Below are positions 44,903-56,604 of a stretch of 64,000 nt of DNA, in pieces. Each line of letters starts with the position of its first letter. Position 1 is the stretch's first letter. Below the pieces are notes generated by a model. The model had not been told where the DNA came from. It did not search any database and worked only from the letters and a program-made list of their open reading frames with translations. A program made the position numbers and the translations under genes. Origin of the DNA: Daucus carota subsp. sativus (lineage: Eukaryota > Streptophyta > Magnoliopsida > Apiales > Apiaceae); contig NC_030385.2 in assembly GCF_001625215.2 (NCBI RefSeq), positions 35,055,598 through 35,119,597 of the forward strand. Direction: 5' to 3'.

Positions 44903-47900
44903 ATGGGTTGGAAAGCAGCTCAGAAACTTATCCATCACTGGAAGATTCTTCGCGGCGATAATGTAACACCTCATATTTCTCCCTTTATAATTAGTTATTA
45001 TATGTATTTAGGTAAGTATTTATGTATATGTAAGCTAATGAATTGTATTCATATATCTAGTTGATTTTGTGTATTTTCAGCGCGAATGGTTATTTTGTTT
45101 ATCAGATTTGCATTTTGCGGTCATTTTTTATTATTGTATATTGGTTCATGATGGTTTGTAGAGTTTGTTGTTTAAGATGCTTTGTATTAGAACTTGAGCA
45201 TGTATAATGGAAATTATTTTTGTGTTATGTGTTTTATGTTGTGTTTGATGTTTAGATGTAGAAGTTGTGTACCTTTATTGGCTTTGCAGGTGATGGTTAT
45301 GAGAGGCAAAGATAAAGGGGAGACTGGTGTTGTGAAGCGTGTTATTCGTTCTCAAAATCGTGTGATTGTGGAAGGCAAGAATCTGGTAAAGTTTACCTCA
45401 CTGCATTATCCAATCAGACAAATATCTGTTTTTATACCATAACGTTGTGTACGGATATTTAGTTTGGCTTTGCCAAATTCTGTAATTTGAGATCCTTTGG
45501 GTGATGGCCATGTTTTTGGCCAGGAGAAGAGGTAGTTTAGATAGAAACTGTTATGGATAAGACATATATATCTCTTGTGAAATAAGGCAACAATTGACTA
45601 GTGAGGTTCTGCTTGTCTGGAGGAGCACTAATGTTAAATGTTTTCCCTCTGGAAATCTGGCTATCATGAATACACTCTAAAAGCATGTGTAATAACTTGG
45701 GGCAAAAATAAATGCAGTTATTTGTGTCATGCAAGGCTGCAATAACCTCACGCCAAGGGTCATGTCTTGTACATGAATTGATTTGTGATGTCAAACATCC
45801 ACACACATCCACTGTTGAAATATAAGTATAAGATCCATAAAAGGCCTTCCTCTAACACCTTAAGGTTTTAGATGGAAACCTTAAGGTTTTAGATGAAGGC
45901 CTCTTATGGATCTTATACTTATGTTTCAACATCCACACTAATAAAACCTACATGTTCCGATGTGGATAAGGGGTTACATGTATACCTTCACAATGTCTGA
46001 GTGTTTGTCACAATAAATATGTGGCATTCATTCAAGTTACCTGAGCAGACTTGTGATTAATATAATAGTATTATAGTCTGTATGTTCAATTGTCTCTGTT
46101 TTTTCCCATTAAGTTGATAAATAATTGGCGCAAGTTAAAAATATTGTCTTTAACTTCTTTAGATTATCCATCTTGAGTCCTTCACAGCCACAAGGATATT
46201 TGCTTTCTTCTTTTTTTGCTAAATGGATTTGAGATTTACATTTTTCGATTCACTATATTCTCTTCTTGCAGGTTAAGAAACATATTAAGCAAGGTCAAGG
46301 TCATGAAGGTGGAATTTTTACCGTAGAAGCCCCACTGCATGTCTCAAATGTGCAAGTTCTAGACCCAGTGACAGAGTCTGTAATCTGAAAAAAACAAGTT
46401 TCCTCTGGCTTTTGCAACTATATATTTGTTTTATTATATAAGGTGATATTTATTGATGTTTCATATAGGAAGCCATGTAAGATTGGTATTCGATATCTAG
46501 AAGATGGCACCAAGGTCAGAGTTTCCAGAGGCATAGGTGCATCAGAGTCCATAATCCCTCGCCCTGAAATCTTAAAGATAAGAACTACTCCAAGACCAAC
46601 AATGGGTAAGTGGCAACATGTGCACTATCCACTCTAATTTATATCTCCTGACTATAATGTTATGATGTGTCATAGGCCAATTTCAAAGTTTAAAACATAT
46701 ATATTCTTATATTTGGAATAGACAGTCTAACTATATACATTTACTTAATTTTTTTATTTTAACTTTTTAAGAGATTTGGTGCTTATTTTTCTAATATTGA
46801 AAGCAGAGGGCGAAACATGGTTGTTTGTTATCCATTGTTAATTATATGTTTACTTCTTTTGAGTTCTAGGGAGGAGGGCTATTTGTAGACTGTGTACTGT
46901 AAATCTTCTTTAAACTCCAGGGAAAGTTTTTTCTAGTCCTGTAGAGGTTAGCGCACTGCTTTGTTCATCCAATTATTTGAACAAAAATTTTATTTTGTAT
47001 AGCTATTGTTGCATAATCATGGCTTCTTTGATCATAAGAGTTATTGAGAAAATACACGAGTTGTATGCACTAGTTGAGTTGGTAAAGGACTAGTGGGCAG
47101 TGCAGTAATAGTCCTTGTTCAGTATTGTTTTACCTTCTATATTCATATGTATTTTGTAAGATCTCCTGAATGGATAACGATGTAAACAACTACTCTTTGC
47201 ATAGATCAAGTATTACTCTTCTAAAAACTTGTACAAGAGATTGTAAAATGAGAAGTTTGCAATTATTATAGTACTTCTTTAGATCGTTTCTTGATTTTTG
47301 CTAAATTGTAAGAGGTGTCCAGAGAATACCTTATATAGAGCATCTAATTTGTGGTGATGGCATGTGAGAAAACTTTTAGGCTAGAATTATATATGAAATA
47401 TATTAACAATTATTAATATTTAATCAGAGGGGATAGCAATGAGAATATGTTATTGGTTATTACTTTATAATTTAGATTGGTGATTTAGGTAATATTGTAC
47501 ATTACTAGTTATTTAAGTTATAGCTCTTATTAGTTAACTAGTCCATAATCCATATGTACAATAGTTGTCAGCTCTCTCGGATCAACATCTAGGATGTTGA
47601 ATGATCTGTATGCATGTACGCCCTGTCGGCTTTGCTTGCAGTGTTACAATTATTTTGAATCATCCAACAGTATAATTTATATGTAATTTTCATTCAGCCC
47701 AATCACATTTATTCTCTTAACAGTATAAATAAATTTGATCTCCCTTAGAGTCTTAGTACTCCATTGTAAAATAATATTGGGATATGTAAACGATGATCTC
47801 AATTAAGATTTAATCTGCTGGACTTTATGGTTACTTGAAAACATTTGCTTCCAATTCTCTGTGCATGCACACAAATTTTAATATGGGTTGATGGAATCTT

Positions 47901-48016
47901 TTTATTAATCTTCTTATATTTCTTTTGTTGCAGTTGGTCCCAAAGACACGCCTATGGATTTGGTATTAGAGAAGACGTTTGATTCTAAAGTTGGGAAGGG
48001 CATGCCCAATCTTTAA
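44903..48016 (+). CDS. Ribosomal protein uL24 (L24), KOW domain, mitochondrial type
   Basis: Component of the large subunit of the organellar ribosome, binding rRNA early in assembly. Five exons: 44903-44962, 45290-45385, 46272-46375, 46469-46605 and 47934-48016. They total 480 nt and 159 residues. The product starts MGWKAAQKLIHHWKILRGDN. The KOW motif covers about residues 21-50 (VMVMRGKDKGETGVVKRVI). Later landmarks are GGIFTVEAPLHVSNVQVLDP, IIPRPEILKIR and a final GKGMPNL. Length and sequence agree, from memory, with the Arabidopsis KOW protein At5g23535. The exon 3 donor is GA|GTCTGT, a weaker site, but it is the one that keeps the frame. Intron 2 (886 bp) holds a strong hairpin, and intron 4 is 1.3 kb. 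Confidence 0.93.
45814..45930. repeat. 117-bp near-perfect hairpin in intron 2 of the uL24 gene
   Basis: Arms of about 39 bases (GTTGAAATATAAGTATAAGA at the left against its complement ending GTTTCAAC) differ at about three places. The loop holds a direct repeat of ACCTTAAGGTTTTAGATG. It could be a tiny MITE or a small-RNA precursor. ATCCACAC flanks both sides, a possible target duplication. Confidence 0.85.
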
Positions 48017-50600
48017 TTAGTATGATACTGGCTTTTATCATTTTAAGCAATATTTTTCCCTAAAGTGAATTGATTTTATAAGGATATAAATATTCTGTAA
48101 TGTACTATATACTTGATTGGTCATCCTCTAGGTGTGCTGGTCATCGATCAAATTAAAAAGATATTATGATTTAATCAGCTGATAAGAGTTTTTTCATGGT
48201 TTTGCCAACGCAGTTTCATTATAAATGGCAGTGTGCAACTGTTATTCGTTATGTTCGTCAATAACCTTTTCTTTTCCAGATATGTTAGTGATCAATTAGG
48301 AAGATATCCTGATTGTTTACTATTTCTAGGAGGTACTTTAAATTCAATGTCCTGTAAAGGACAAAAAACTCATTTACTTTGTGACGAACATAACGAATAA
48401 TTGTTATATCCAATACACCATTATTGGCTATGTGTTACTTGTGTTAGTAGGTCTTATTATTGGTCTAGGTTAATGGTACAATATATTCCATTTTTGTTGG
48501 ACATATATTGTTTGGTGGGCGTTCCGCTGTCAAATACATGGTTTATGTCAGTGACATAGGAAATTATAAAGTAGGAACAAAATTAGCAAGAGATGCATGC
48601 TTGAGGTATTTTTAGCTAGCCACATGTTCATTGTTATAAGATTTACTCCCTCTCTAAGGCTTATGCTAACCATTATATATTCACCTTGTAAGTCGCTAAA
48701 TTATAATTTATTGTCTTCTGACATTGTTTTTAATTAAAATTTGATAGCTATCAGCTATGTATCTAGGAGACGTAATCATTTTTCAGTGCATGGTAGATAT
48801 GGGCATTAGCCTCGTGAAATTTAAAATTGCCATGCTGTTTTGTGATATCCTATATGAATAATTTTTTGAATTTAGGGACATCGAACACAAATTTCTCTAG
48901 TGAATCATCTACGATAGGATTTAGCATTATATCTTTATTTACAGGGTAACAGGCAAGTAAACAGGGTCAAAGGGATATAATGTACTTCGCTGCAAGTCCT
49001 TGGAATGCAACAAATGATTTGTTGCGGATATGCAACATATGATTTGTTGCTCGTGTGGTAGGCTGGTAGCCAGAAGTAAACTGACAGGGAAATAACAAAA
49101 CTAGTTGGGTAGTGCAAGTATCACCGAGAAAACCATATTGGCATGACTACTGTTACTCAAGTATTTTGTGTTTATAAAGAGAAAAGTGTACTTTGTGTAC
49201 CTGTACTTTGAGCTTTACAACACTTGTAATATTGTATTTGAAAAATTTACACTTTCAAGACTACTTTTCAAGATTTTCCTTAGTTTATGTACTTGTGTCA
49301 AGTGTTGGTAACGACGTTGGGTTAAAATACAGGTACACAAGGTTTATAGCACATTTTGTGTATTTGCATTTTGGACTTAACAGCACTTGTAATATCATAC
49401 TTTCAATGGTGCTATTAACTATTTGCATCTTAGTTCAATGCTGGTAGCAACACTTGACGGAGATACACAAATTGAGGGGAATTTTGAAGAGTAGTATTGG
49501 AACTGTAGGTTTTTAAAATACATTATTGCAGGTGTGATAAAGCCCAAATCGTACCTATTTCATACAATTTCTTGTTTAACATACAGACTCGTTTTTAGCT
49601 ATTTCACATTCAGATGTCCACAATGAACGATCTCTTTCTTATACGAAATTAGCATACAAGTTAAGCCACAACATTTATAGATACGTTATAAGAGTAAACC
49701 TGGATTGCGTAGCCAATTTTTTTTTCAAATGATATTATTTCTTGATGATATGTCAATATTAAATGTTTTAGTTAATGAAATTGTTTTATACATAAATCAT
49801 CTATTACATTTAGTAAATATCTAGTCAATGATAGATGAAATTTATTTCGATAACTAATCTGAAATACTCAAAAAAATTTAAGTTGGCAAAGATGTAGCTT
49901 TCCTGACTTCAAATTAAAGTTAGGATATAATAATGAGCGCAACAAATTCGTCAATCAGTAACTTTCGGAAATTCATTTAGTTACCTTTCATATTATGAAA
50001 AGAATAAATAATTATATTTCTGCATAAACTCAGACTACCTTTGTTTTTAACTTTTTATGAAGCATAAACTTCCTCAAATTGAAGCATCGATAGATTTTGA
50101 GAAGTCAAGAAATGATATTCTTTTATCTCACGACTGATATATAATAATTTTTTAAATTTCAAAATCGAACACATCATTATCAAATGTAGAGCATCTTTTA
50201 TGAAAAATCTGAGTTTTTTTTTTCTTTTCGAAATTTGTTTGCTGAGTGATAGAGTCAAATTTGGGACTTATCCGCACGATCGAAAGATATAATTGTAGAG
50301 TTATTGAAATTTGTTTTGATGACATGTAATTTTGCATGGACTTTTGTCGTCGAGTTCTCACGGGCAAACTGAACTGTACAGCCACGTATCCCCTGTTTAA
50401 TCTCTGCATGCGCCTCTTGTCCTTTTGTTTTCACCTCTGATTCATATCTCACATGGATGCAATTGTGGTACAGATACATCCATATCCTAAACTCACCTCT
50501 CATCTTCCTATATTTTCTCATTATAAAATTCTGCTGCATATTTGTCTGTGTTCATACGCGGCGATAACACTCAGCAAAATCACACCACGTAGTATTATCA
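48017..50600. other. Intergenic between the uL24 and vicilin genes
   Basis: AT-rich spacer. Short repeated words occur, for example TTTGTGTACCTGTACTTTG near 49190 and TTGTGTATTTGCATTTTGGA near 49355, which suggests a diverged local duplication. No gene was supported. Open frames of 60-94 codons on both strands near 50055-50540 lack features. Confidence 0.4.
48236..48406. repeat. Inverted repeat, MITE-like
   Basis: The left arm CTGTTATTCGTTATGTTCGT (from 48236) is matched by TGACGAACATAACGAATAA (48382-48406) in inverse order. The loop is about 120 bp. No clear target duplication. Confidence 0.6.
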
Positions 50601-50619
50601 AAGGACACCTGGCTTCTTG

Positions 50620-50625
50620 CATGCA
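50620..50625 (+). promoter_or_regulatory. RY element (CATGCA) of the vicilin promoter
   Basis: CATGCA lies about 45 bases before the TATA box and 98 before the start codon. RY elements bind B3 factors (ABI3/FUS3) in seed storage protein promoters. An ACGT core (CCACGTAG) lies 35 bases farther upstream. The position fits seed-specific expression; this is inferred. Confidence 0.55.
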
Positions 50626-50668
50626 ACTCTTCATTTCATCTCTATCTTTTCTCCTCACTCTCTCCAGC

Positions 50669-50676
50669 TATATATA
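50669..50676 (+). promoter_or_regulatory. TATA box of the vicilin gene
   Basis: TATATATA in a CT-rich setting, 49 bases before the start codon. This predicts a 5'UTR of only about 20 bases, as is common for storage protein genes. Confidence 0.65.
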
Positions 50677-50717
50677 CCTCCTTCCCCTTCTCCATTCTTC
50701 ATAGATCAAGTAGACCA

Positions 50718-52898
50718 ATGGCCAAAATGATCAAGCCCTTAGCTTTCTTTTTGCTTCTCTCAGTTTTGCTAGCTTCGGTTAGTGCTTTCACTCATCATGA
50801 CCCGAGTCAGGGTGGTCACCAGGGTCAAGATCCCGAAAAGGAATACAAGTACTCCCGTCTTTCACTGAAACTCGAACTCTCGACTGTTCTTGTATTTTTG
50901 TCATGTTTTTAATATTTGGATTTGTATGATAAATTGTGAAACAGGGAATGTAAACAGCAGTGTAAGAGACAGGCCGATCCGGGGAGGAGGCAGGAGCAGG
51001 AAGATTGTCAACGTCAGTGTAAGGAGAGGTACGATGAGCGCCGACAAAAGGGTGGTGACACGGACCCTATAACAGGAGGCGAATCACAACAAGACAACAA
51101 CCCTTATGTTTTTCAAGAGCAGCATTTCCAAACACTTAGCGCTCAACATGGCAAGCTCCGAGTTCTTCCCAGGTTCTCTGATCATTCCAAGCTTCTTCGA
51201 GGTTTCATCAACGCCTTCCGTTTTGCTTACCTTGAGGCCAACCCGCAAACTTTCTTGCTGCCTCAGCATGTGGATGCCGAGCTCCTCTTAGTCGTTGTTC
51301 AAGGTGAGTTTGTACATTAATATGCATATATTGTTTGATTGAATGATGAAGTTATTCGAAGGATTTGAGATTAAGTTGAGTGATTGTTATAGGAAGGGGA
51401 AGAATCAGCTTGTTGCGTCCCGGTGGAAGGCAGAGTGTGAATCTCAGAGTAGGAGATATTATCAGAGTTCCTGCAGGAACAACTACTTATCTGATCAATA
51501 GTGACAATAACGAGAAGCTTATCATAGCCAAGCTCATCCAGCCTATCTCCACGCCAGGCGAATTCGAGGTACTTATATATGATCAGCAAAGAAGCTCCTG
51601 TTAAGTCATGAAAAGTTAGCTTGTTTGAGACTATTTCTGATTATTTACTTTGTGTGTAATGTTAGCCGTTCTTTGGAGTTGGAGCGAAGAATCCAGAGTC
51701 CTTCCTCAGGGCTTTCAGCACTGAGATACTGGAAGCCGCATTAAATGTGAGCCTCCTAACATGGAAGTTTAGTACTAATAATTATTAATTCTTCGTTTTT
51801 AAAGTATTAACATGGGATTCATTTGGTTTTAATTTGGAATATAGGAAAAGAGGGACAAGGTTCAGAGGTTGCTTGATGCACAGAAGGGTGATTTTATAGT
51901 GAAGGCTTCGGAAGAGCAGATCAGGGCTCTGGACAAGAAAGACGAGGAAGGAGGTAAAGGCATATGGCCTTTGCCTTTCGGTGGTGGTGAATCAGAGAAC
52001 AAGATTAATATTTTAAGGCAAAATCCTGTTGAATCGAATGAGTTTGGTGAGCTCCGCGAGGTTAAACCCAGTGACTTTAGGCCGCTCGAAGATTTTGATG
52101 TCACTGTTTCCTTTGCTAACATCACACAGGTACGTTCATTTCATTCTCACTGGATATGTAGACGTTTATGAATGTATTATTTGTGTGATCTTGATTGATG
52201 TGTTTGTTCAGGGAGGCATGTCAACTATCTTCTTCAATTCCAAGGCAATTAAGATCTCTGTGGTGACGAATGGAGCTGGGGAACTTCAAATGGCATGTCC
52301 GCATTTGGCACAGGAACATGGCCAAGGACAGCAAGGCCGTGGTGGCTCTCAGGAGGGCCAAGGACAACAAGGCCGTGGAGGCTCACAGGAGCAGGGCCAA
52401 GGAGGCCGTGGTGGCTCCCAGGAGGGACAAGGACAACAAGGGCGTGGAGGCTCCCAGGAGCAGGAGCAGGGCCAGGGCCAAGGAAGCCATGGTGGTTCAC
52501 AACAGCAAAGCTATGAGAAGGTGCAAGCACGTTTGACGCAGGGTGTGGTGTTTGTAACCCCTCCCGGCCACCCTCTAACTTTGGTAGCTTCCAAAAACCA
52601 GAATCTTGAGGTTCTCTGCTTCGAGATCAACGCTAGAAACAATGAGAGAATTGCTCTGGCAGGTAATCAAGTGATTACGAAATTGTTAAAAATTGTTCCT
52701 ATATGTTTGATAAAACAGCTAACAAACTTCATTCTAATTTCAGGGCAAGACAACATATTCCAACAGATGGAGAAGGTTGCAAAGGAGCTGGCTTTCAACA
52801 GACCATCTCAAGAAGTGGATGAAACATTCGGGGCAAACAGGAAGAAATGGTTCTTCAAGGGTCCTAACCAGCAGCAACCAGGCCGCGCCTACGAGTGA
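50718..52898 (+). CDS. Vicilin (7S globulin) seed storage protein
   Basis: Seed storage protein of the bicupin family, sent through the ER to protein storage vacuoles. Seven exons: 50718-50848, 50945-51303, 51393-51568, 51666-51746, 51845-52129, 52212-52662 and 52744-52898. They total 1,638 nt and 545 residues. Residues 1-23 are a signal peptide ending SVSA. Residues 46-69 hold C-X3-C-X14-C-X3-C, the pattern of the antimicrobial-type N-terminal peptides of vicilins. The first cupin begins near residue 94 (NPYVFQEQHFQTL) and includes GRGRISLLRPG. The second spans about 300-520 (NEFGELREVKP, GGMSTIFFNSKA) and carries a Gly/Gln-rich tandem insert. It ends GRAYE. The donor after exon 1 is AA|GTACTC. 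The frame is intact across all junctions. Confidence 0.92.
52310..52500 (+). repeat. Gly/Gln-rich tandem repeat inside vicilin exon 6
   Basis: Four or more imperfect copies of a unit coding for GQGQQGRGGSQE. They lie in a surface loop of the second cupin, just after the ELQMACPHL segment, where many vicilins carry acidic runs instead. All frames in this stretch stay open because of the repeat, so the antisense and shifted open frames here are artefacts. Confidence 0.9.
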
Positions 52899-53455
52899 AG
52901 GAGAAGCTAGCAACATCAATGGAGTAACGGGCGATGCATCAGTAGCAGGGCTACTTTTCTTATGTTATCTATAAATAAGACGTGATGTAAATTTCGAGTG
53001 AGTTTTTATGGAGAAGAATGCAGTAATGTGGTTTTGTACCGTGTAATCCTAACTATGATGATGCATTATATATAAATAAATATTGCCTTGCTCCCAATTA
53101 AAGCATCTCCATGTTGCTGGATGAGTCTATATTCTTGAAAGTTTATAAATCTATCATTTTTAATCACTTCTTGAAAATATAAAACTGTATTTCTCGTCTA
53201 CATGTACTATCCATAGGAGTTAAAAACTATCAAAATCTCGGAAAAGTTATCGTTCCCCGTTTACATGCCAACGTTTCTTGTTTATTCTTCAAGCTGCAGT
53301 TCACCTTGTAAAGTCTGATACCTGAAAACGCAAAAATAAAATGCCACCAACAAAATCTGAAAGATGGCCCATAATAACGAAAATATGGAAGGTAATGCCC
53401 AGAATACCTCAGTTTGATAAAATGACCGTGAATGACGCCAAGAGACGTGCAGGAA
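52899..53455. other. 3' flank of the vicilin gene
   Basis: Contains AATAAATA-type polyadenylation signals near 53075-53085 and then AT-rich DNA. AAGCATCTCCATGTTGCTGG at 53101 may be a worn Harbinger-type MITE end. No gene is seen. Confidence 0.4.
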
Positions 53456-53529
53456 GTAGCGTTTTTATATAATAAAAACACGCTACTTCGTGTAGCGTCT
53501 TCTACTTTTAATAAAAGAGAAGACGCTAC
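53456..53529. repeat. Two adjacent hairpins built on GTAGCG
   Basis: Hairpin one is 53456-53486 (GTAGCGTTTTTAT and its inverse). Hairpin two is 53492-53529 (GTAGCGTCTTCT and AGAAGACGCTAC). A third half-copy, ACTTTAAGTAGTG, follows. Such palindromic blocks occur near the ends of CACTA transposons, but no CACTA terminus was seen here. Confidence 0.7.
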
Positions 53530-53587
53530 TTTAAGTAGTGTTTATAAATTTTTTATTATATGTTTGTTTATAATGCATGCCAAACAT

Positions 53588-53843
53588 AATTAGAAAATAT
53601 GATTTTGATTGGAAAATGTGGTTTTATTTATTTTTGTGCAAGCATACTTCAATATATAGCGAGTTTTATATTTATACAAAAAAACCACAATCTAAACGCA
53701 TATTAAATCAAGTAAAACAACGCATGAAAAACGCAATTGAAAAATGTGGTTTTATTTATTTTTTGCAAACATACATCCAGTTTAATACAAGTTTTATATC
53801 CATACAAAAATACACTACAGTCTAAACACATATTGAAAATCTC
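53588..53843. repeat. 128-bp unit in two tandem copies
   Basis: AAATGTGGTTTTATTTATTT recurs with period 128 (starts near 53613 and 53741). In both copies it is followed by GCAAGCATAC/GCAAACATAC and TACAAAAA. Moderate divergence. Confidence 0.8.
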
Positions 53844-55362
53844 GATAGTTCAAAATTTTTCATGTTGGTTAAGAAAGTTATTCTTCTAAACATGTTTTGG
53901 TGGAACCTAGCCTTTTAATTTTGTGATGAAGACTTGCCGTCATATTACTTTTTTTATATCCTCTTTCCATTTTTTTATATCTTCTTTAGATTCTTTAAGT
54001 TATATAATGATACACATATAACTTTACATAAGTATACACTATAAAATATTTTAAACTTAAAAATGATGATTCTAAGTGCAAAATTAGATAATAAGAGAAA
54101 TAAAAAATATTTTTAATTATTTTTTATTTGTTATAAATAGATTTAATAATAATTGAAAAAATTCCTAAATTATATTTATAGTGACTCATACAAGCATAAA
54201 TGTGTGTCAAACTTCATTTTAAATAAAATCACAATATTTATGCATACATAAGATAGAGGAAATTTGAAGCTAATAATCTTGAAGACACGGCTAAAAAATA
54301 GGCAAATTATGACAGAAATTAATGCTTCAATCCGTCATAAAACATCAACTTACGAGAGAAAATTTACAAATTATTTGATCATAGTAAGTTCATAAAAGCA
54401 TCACAAAAACATGGTTTTATCATAAATTGAAAACATAGATGGTAAGTTCTGAGTAGGTGGAGCCCGCATTAGTGTCAAAGTAATTGACAAACTTATGATG
54501 CCTTGTCCATCGTAAGATGGATGAATTACGACTGAACCCTTCAATCAGAGTCTTGTACTTGTGATCATATGATGTTCGGGAAGATATGTATAAACACCGT
54601 AACCGATGAGTCATTTTAAAATGTCTCAATACTTTATCGGAATAATACTATTCTTGGCACTTCTCTTTATCAACTTCTTTCGATCAATTTCATTTGTTGA
54701 TGCACTTCTCACCAATCATATAGAATTAGTTAGGATATCTTTTTTCCAAATTTGGAGCACTTCACTCTATTTTAAATGCACAATTTTTCTTCAATATCAT
54801 GTTAATTAGTCTTTATGATTTAAGAAGTATATCGAAAGAGTTTATATATATAGTGCTGCACCAGAGCTTGCATATATAGGTTAGCATAAGATATAATTTT
54901 ATTATTCTTTATTCTAACAACACCTTCATGTTTATCTTGGTGCATTTTAAAGACATGCTCACAAACAGCATATTTAGAAAATGAATCTAAGAGTCTCAAG
55001 TGGCTCCAAATCAACATTCTCTTTGCTCATAATATTTTGTTACAACTGTATAAGAACAAAGCAAAGCATCTGTGGAATGCCTCCTGAACTTTATTACATC
55101 ATCATGTCACGAATTTCCGGCAGCACCTATACATATTTCATTTGCCGGAGCAATCATGCATCACATAGAATCTTTGCTCATTGCTGGCAGCTTAAAAAAA
55201 GATGCACGCAGATTATTGTAATTAAAATGCTATTGCTACAACTAAGACTCCAACCATCAAGATAACTCAAATTACTGCCATCTCTTTGTCCAAGAAAGTA
55301 TATTAGCTCTTAAAGTTCTATTGCTACAACTAAGCTCTTAAAGTTGTGGGGCTTCTTTAATT
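53844..55362. other. Transposon-rich spacer before the 4-kb array
   Basis: Contains words CCGTCATAAAAC and ACTTACGAG near 54330, related to those in the array's CACTA-like block. A patch of normal GC at 55050-55265 has an open frame of 94 codons without a recognised domain. No gene is supported. Confidence 0.4.
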
Positions 55363-55639
55363 AAAGTTTGTCTTTTAAGAAGATGAAAACTGCATTTCTA
55401 CTTCTACCAATCAATCTTGGTAAGCCTAGATAGGACTTTTATTGTCTGCTAATTGCAACAAAGTATACTGCAGGTACCTCCTGGTGGCCGCCCTAAGATG
55501 TTTAAATTATTGTGCTCCTATAATTATATTTAAAGAAATGTAAGGCCAATCAAATAACAAAAAAAATCTAATAACACTATATATAATAGATACTTCTTCA
55601 ATTTATATGATGGAAAACAAACAACAGAAAATGTGGGCG

Positions 55640-56265
55640 CTCATAATTTATAACCGACAAGACATTCGGTGGTCACTTGGGCCATAATAGTCCGACGGAA
55701 GGGGTTTCCATCATAAGTTTTATATTTAATATTAAATTCATAGCACGGAAATATAAACTAATGCTTTTTATTGCTGCGAAGCATTTCGTAATAAGTAACT
55801 TGTCTAGTTTGGATATTTTGTTGAAACAAAAAATAATAAAAAAATAGGTTTTTTTTACCTGGCCAATTTTGTCATAAACTATCCGTCGTAAGTTTAAATA
55901 TTTTCAATAGTTAAAGAGTTCTGTCGTAAATTGACTGTCATAATATGTTGCCTTAATATTAAGTAAAGGAAGATTAATTTTTCCCCACAATTGTTTTTTT
56001 ATACATTTTCTATGAGAAATTAAAATTTTAAAATATGAAGTTCAAATTAAAAACTAAAAGAATGAAAGAATTTTTGTTTAATGACCTTCCGTCGTAAATT
56101 GATTGTCGTAATATGACATGCTAGTATTAAAATATAAAAATTAACTTTTTGGTCATAAGTTTTCCGTCAAAAATTCTCATTTTAATATGAATATCAAACT
56201 AAAAAAATGGAAAGTAAATTATTCAGCATTTTTCGTCGTAAATATCAGTCGTAAGTTTGCGACAG
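55640..56265. repeat. Clustered GTCGTAA motifs, CACTA-like subterminal block
   Basis: Ten or so words of the type CCGTCGTAA, GTCATAA or TCGTAAG in both orientations lie within about 600 bp, for example TTTCGTCGTAAATATCAGTC followed by GTAAGTTTGCGACAG. Dense short motifs in two orientations are typical of the subterminal regions of En/Spm (CACTA) elements, where the transposase binds. No CACTA terminus or target duplication was found. Repeated in copy 2 (about 59640-60235). Confidence 0.45.
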
Positions 56266-56329
56266 CATTTTGTTACATGAGGTATTAATATAATGCCAGA
56301 CCAAGGAATCAATTCGATTAAGGAGAATT

Positions 56330-56600
56330 GTAAGGATTTTGGGACTGGGAATGAACCCCGAGATGGGCCTGAACAGGGTCTAAGTGGGGCCTAGTAGGGT
56401 CGGGACGGGGCCTAGTGGGACCATGGTGGGGCCAAGTTTTGACTCTTAAGGCTGTCTGGAGCCTGTCCAGGGCCAGTGCGGAGCCTTGGCGGGGCCCTAG
56501 CGGGCCCGGGGCGGATTGAGTGGGGGCGAGGGTGGGCCCGAGATGGGTGATGACATATAGGGGGTGGGTGATGACATATAAGAAGGTGGGTGATGTCATT
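56330..56600. repeat. GC-rich minisatellite-like block
   Basis: A sharp GC-rich island in AT-rich DNA. It is made of degenerate GGGGCCTAGTGGG-type words and ends with three GGTGGGTGATG blocks. The 93-codon antisense open frame here is a result of the repeats. Repeated at 60295-60565 without visible change. Confidence 0.8.
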
Positions 56601-56604
56601 TAGG

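Noticed and set aside
52249-52536. Overlapping frames on both strands in vicilin exon 6
   Set aside because: The 36-nt-class repeat keeps several frames open; only the spliced vicilin frame has cupin sequence.
54981-55265. 94-codon frame before the tandem array
   Set aside because: No domain, splice signals or similarity to neighbours.
56318-56599. Pro-rich 93-codon antisense frame (and its copy at 60283)
   Set aside because: A product of the GC-rich repeat; no start context or domain.
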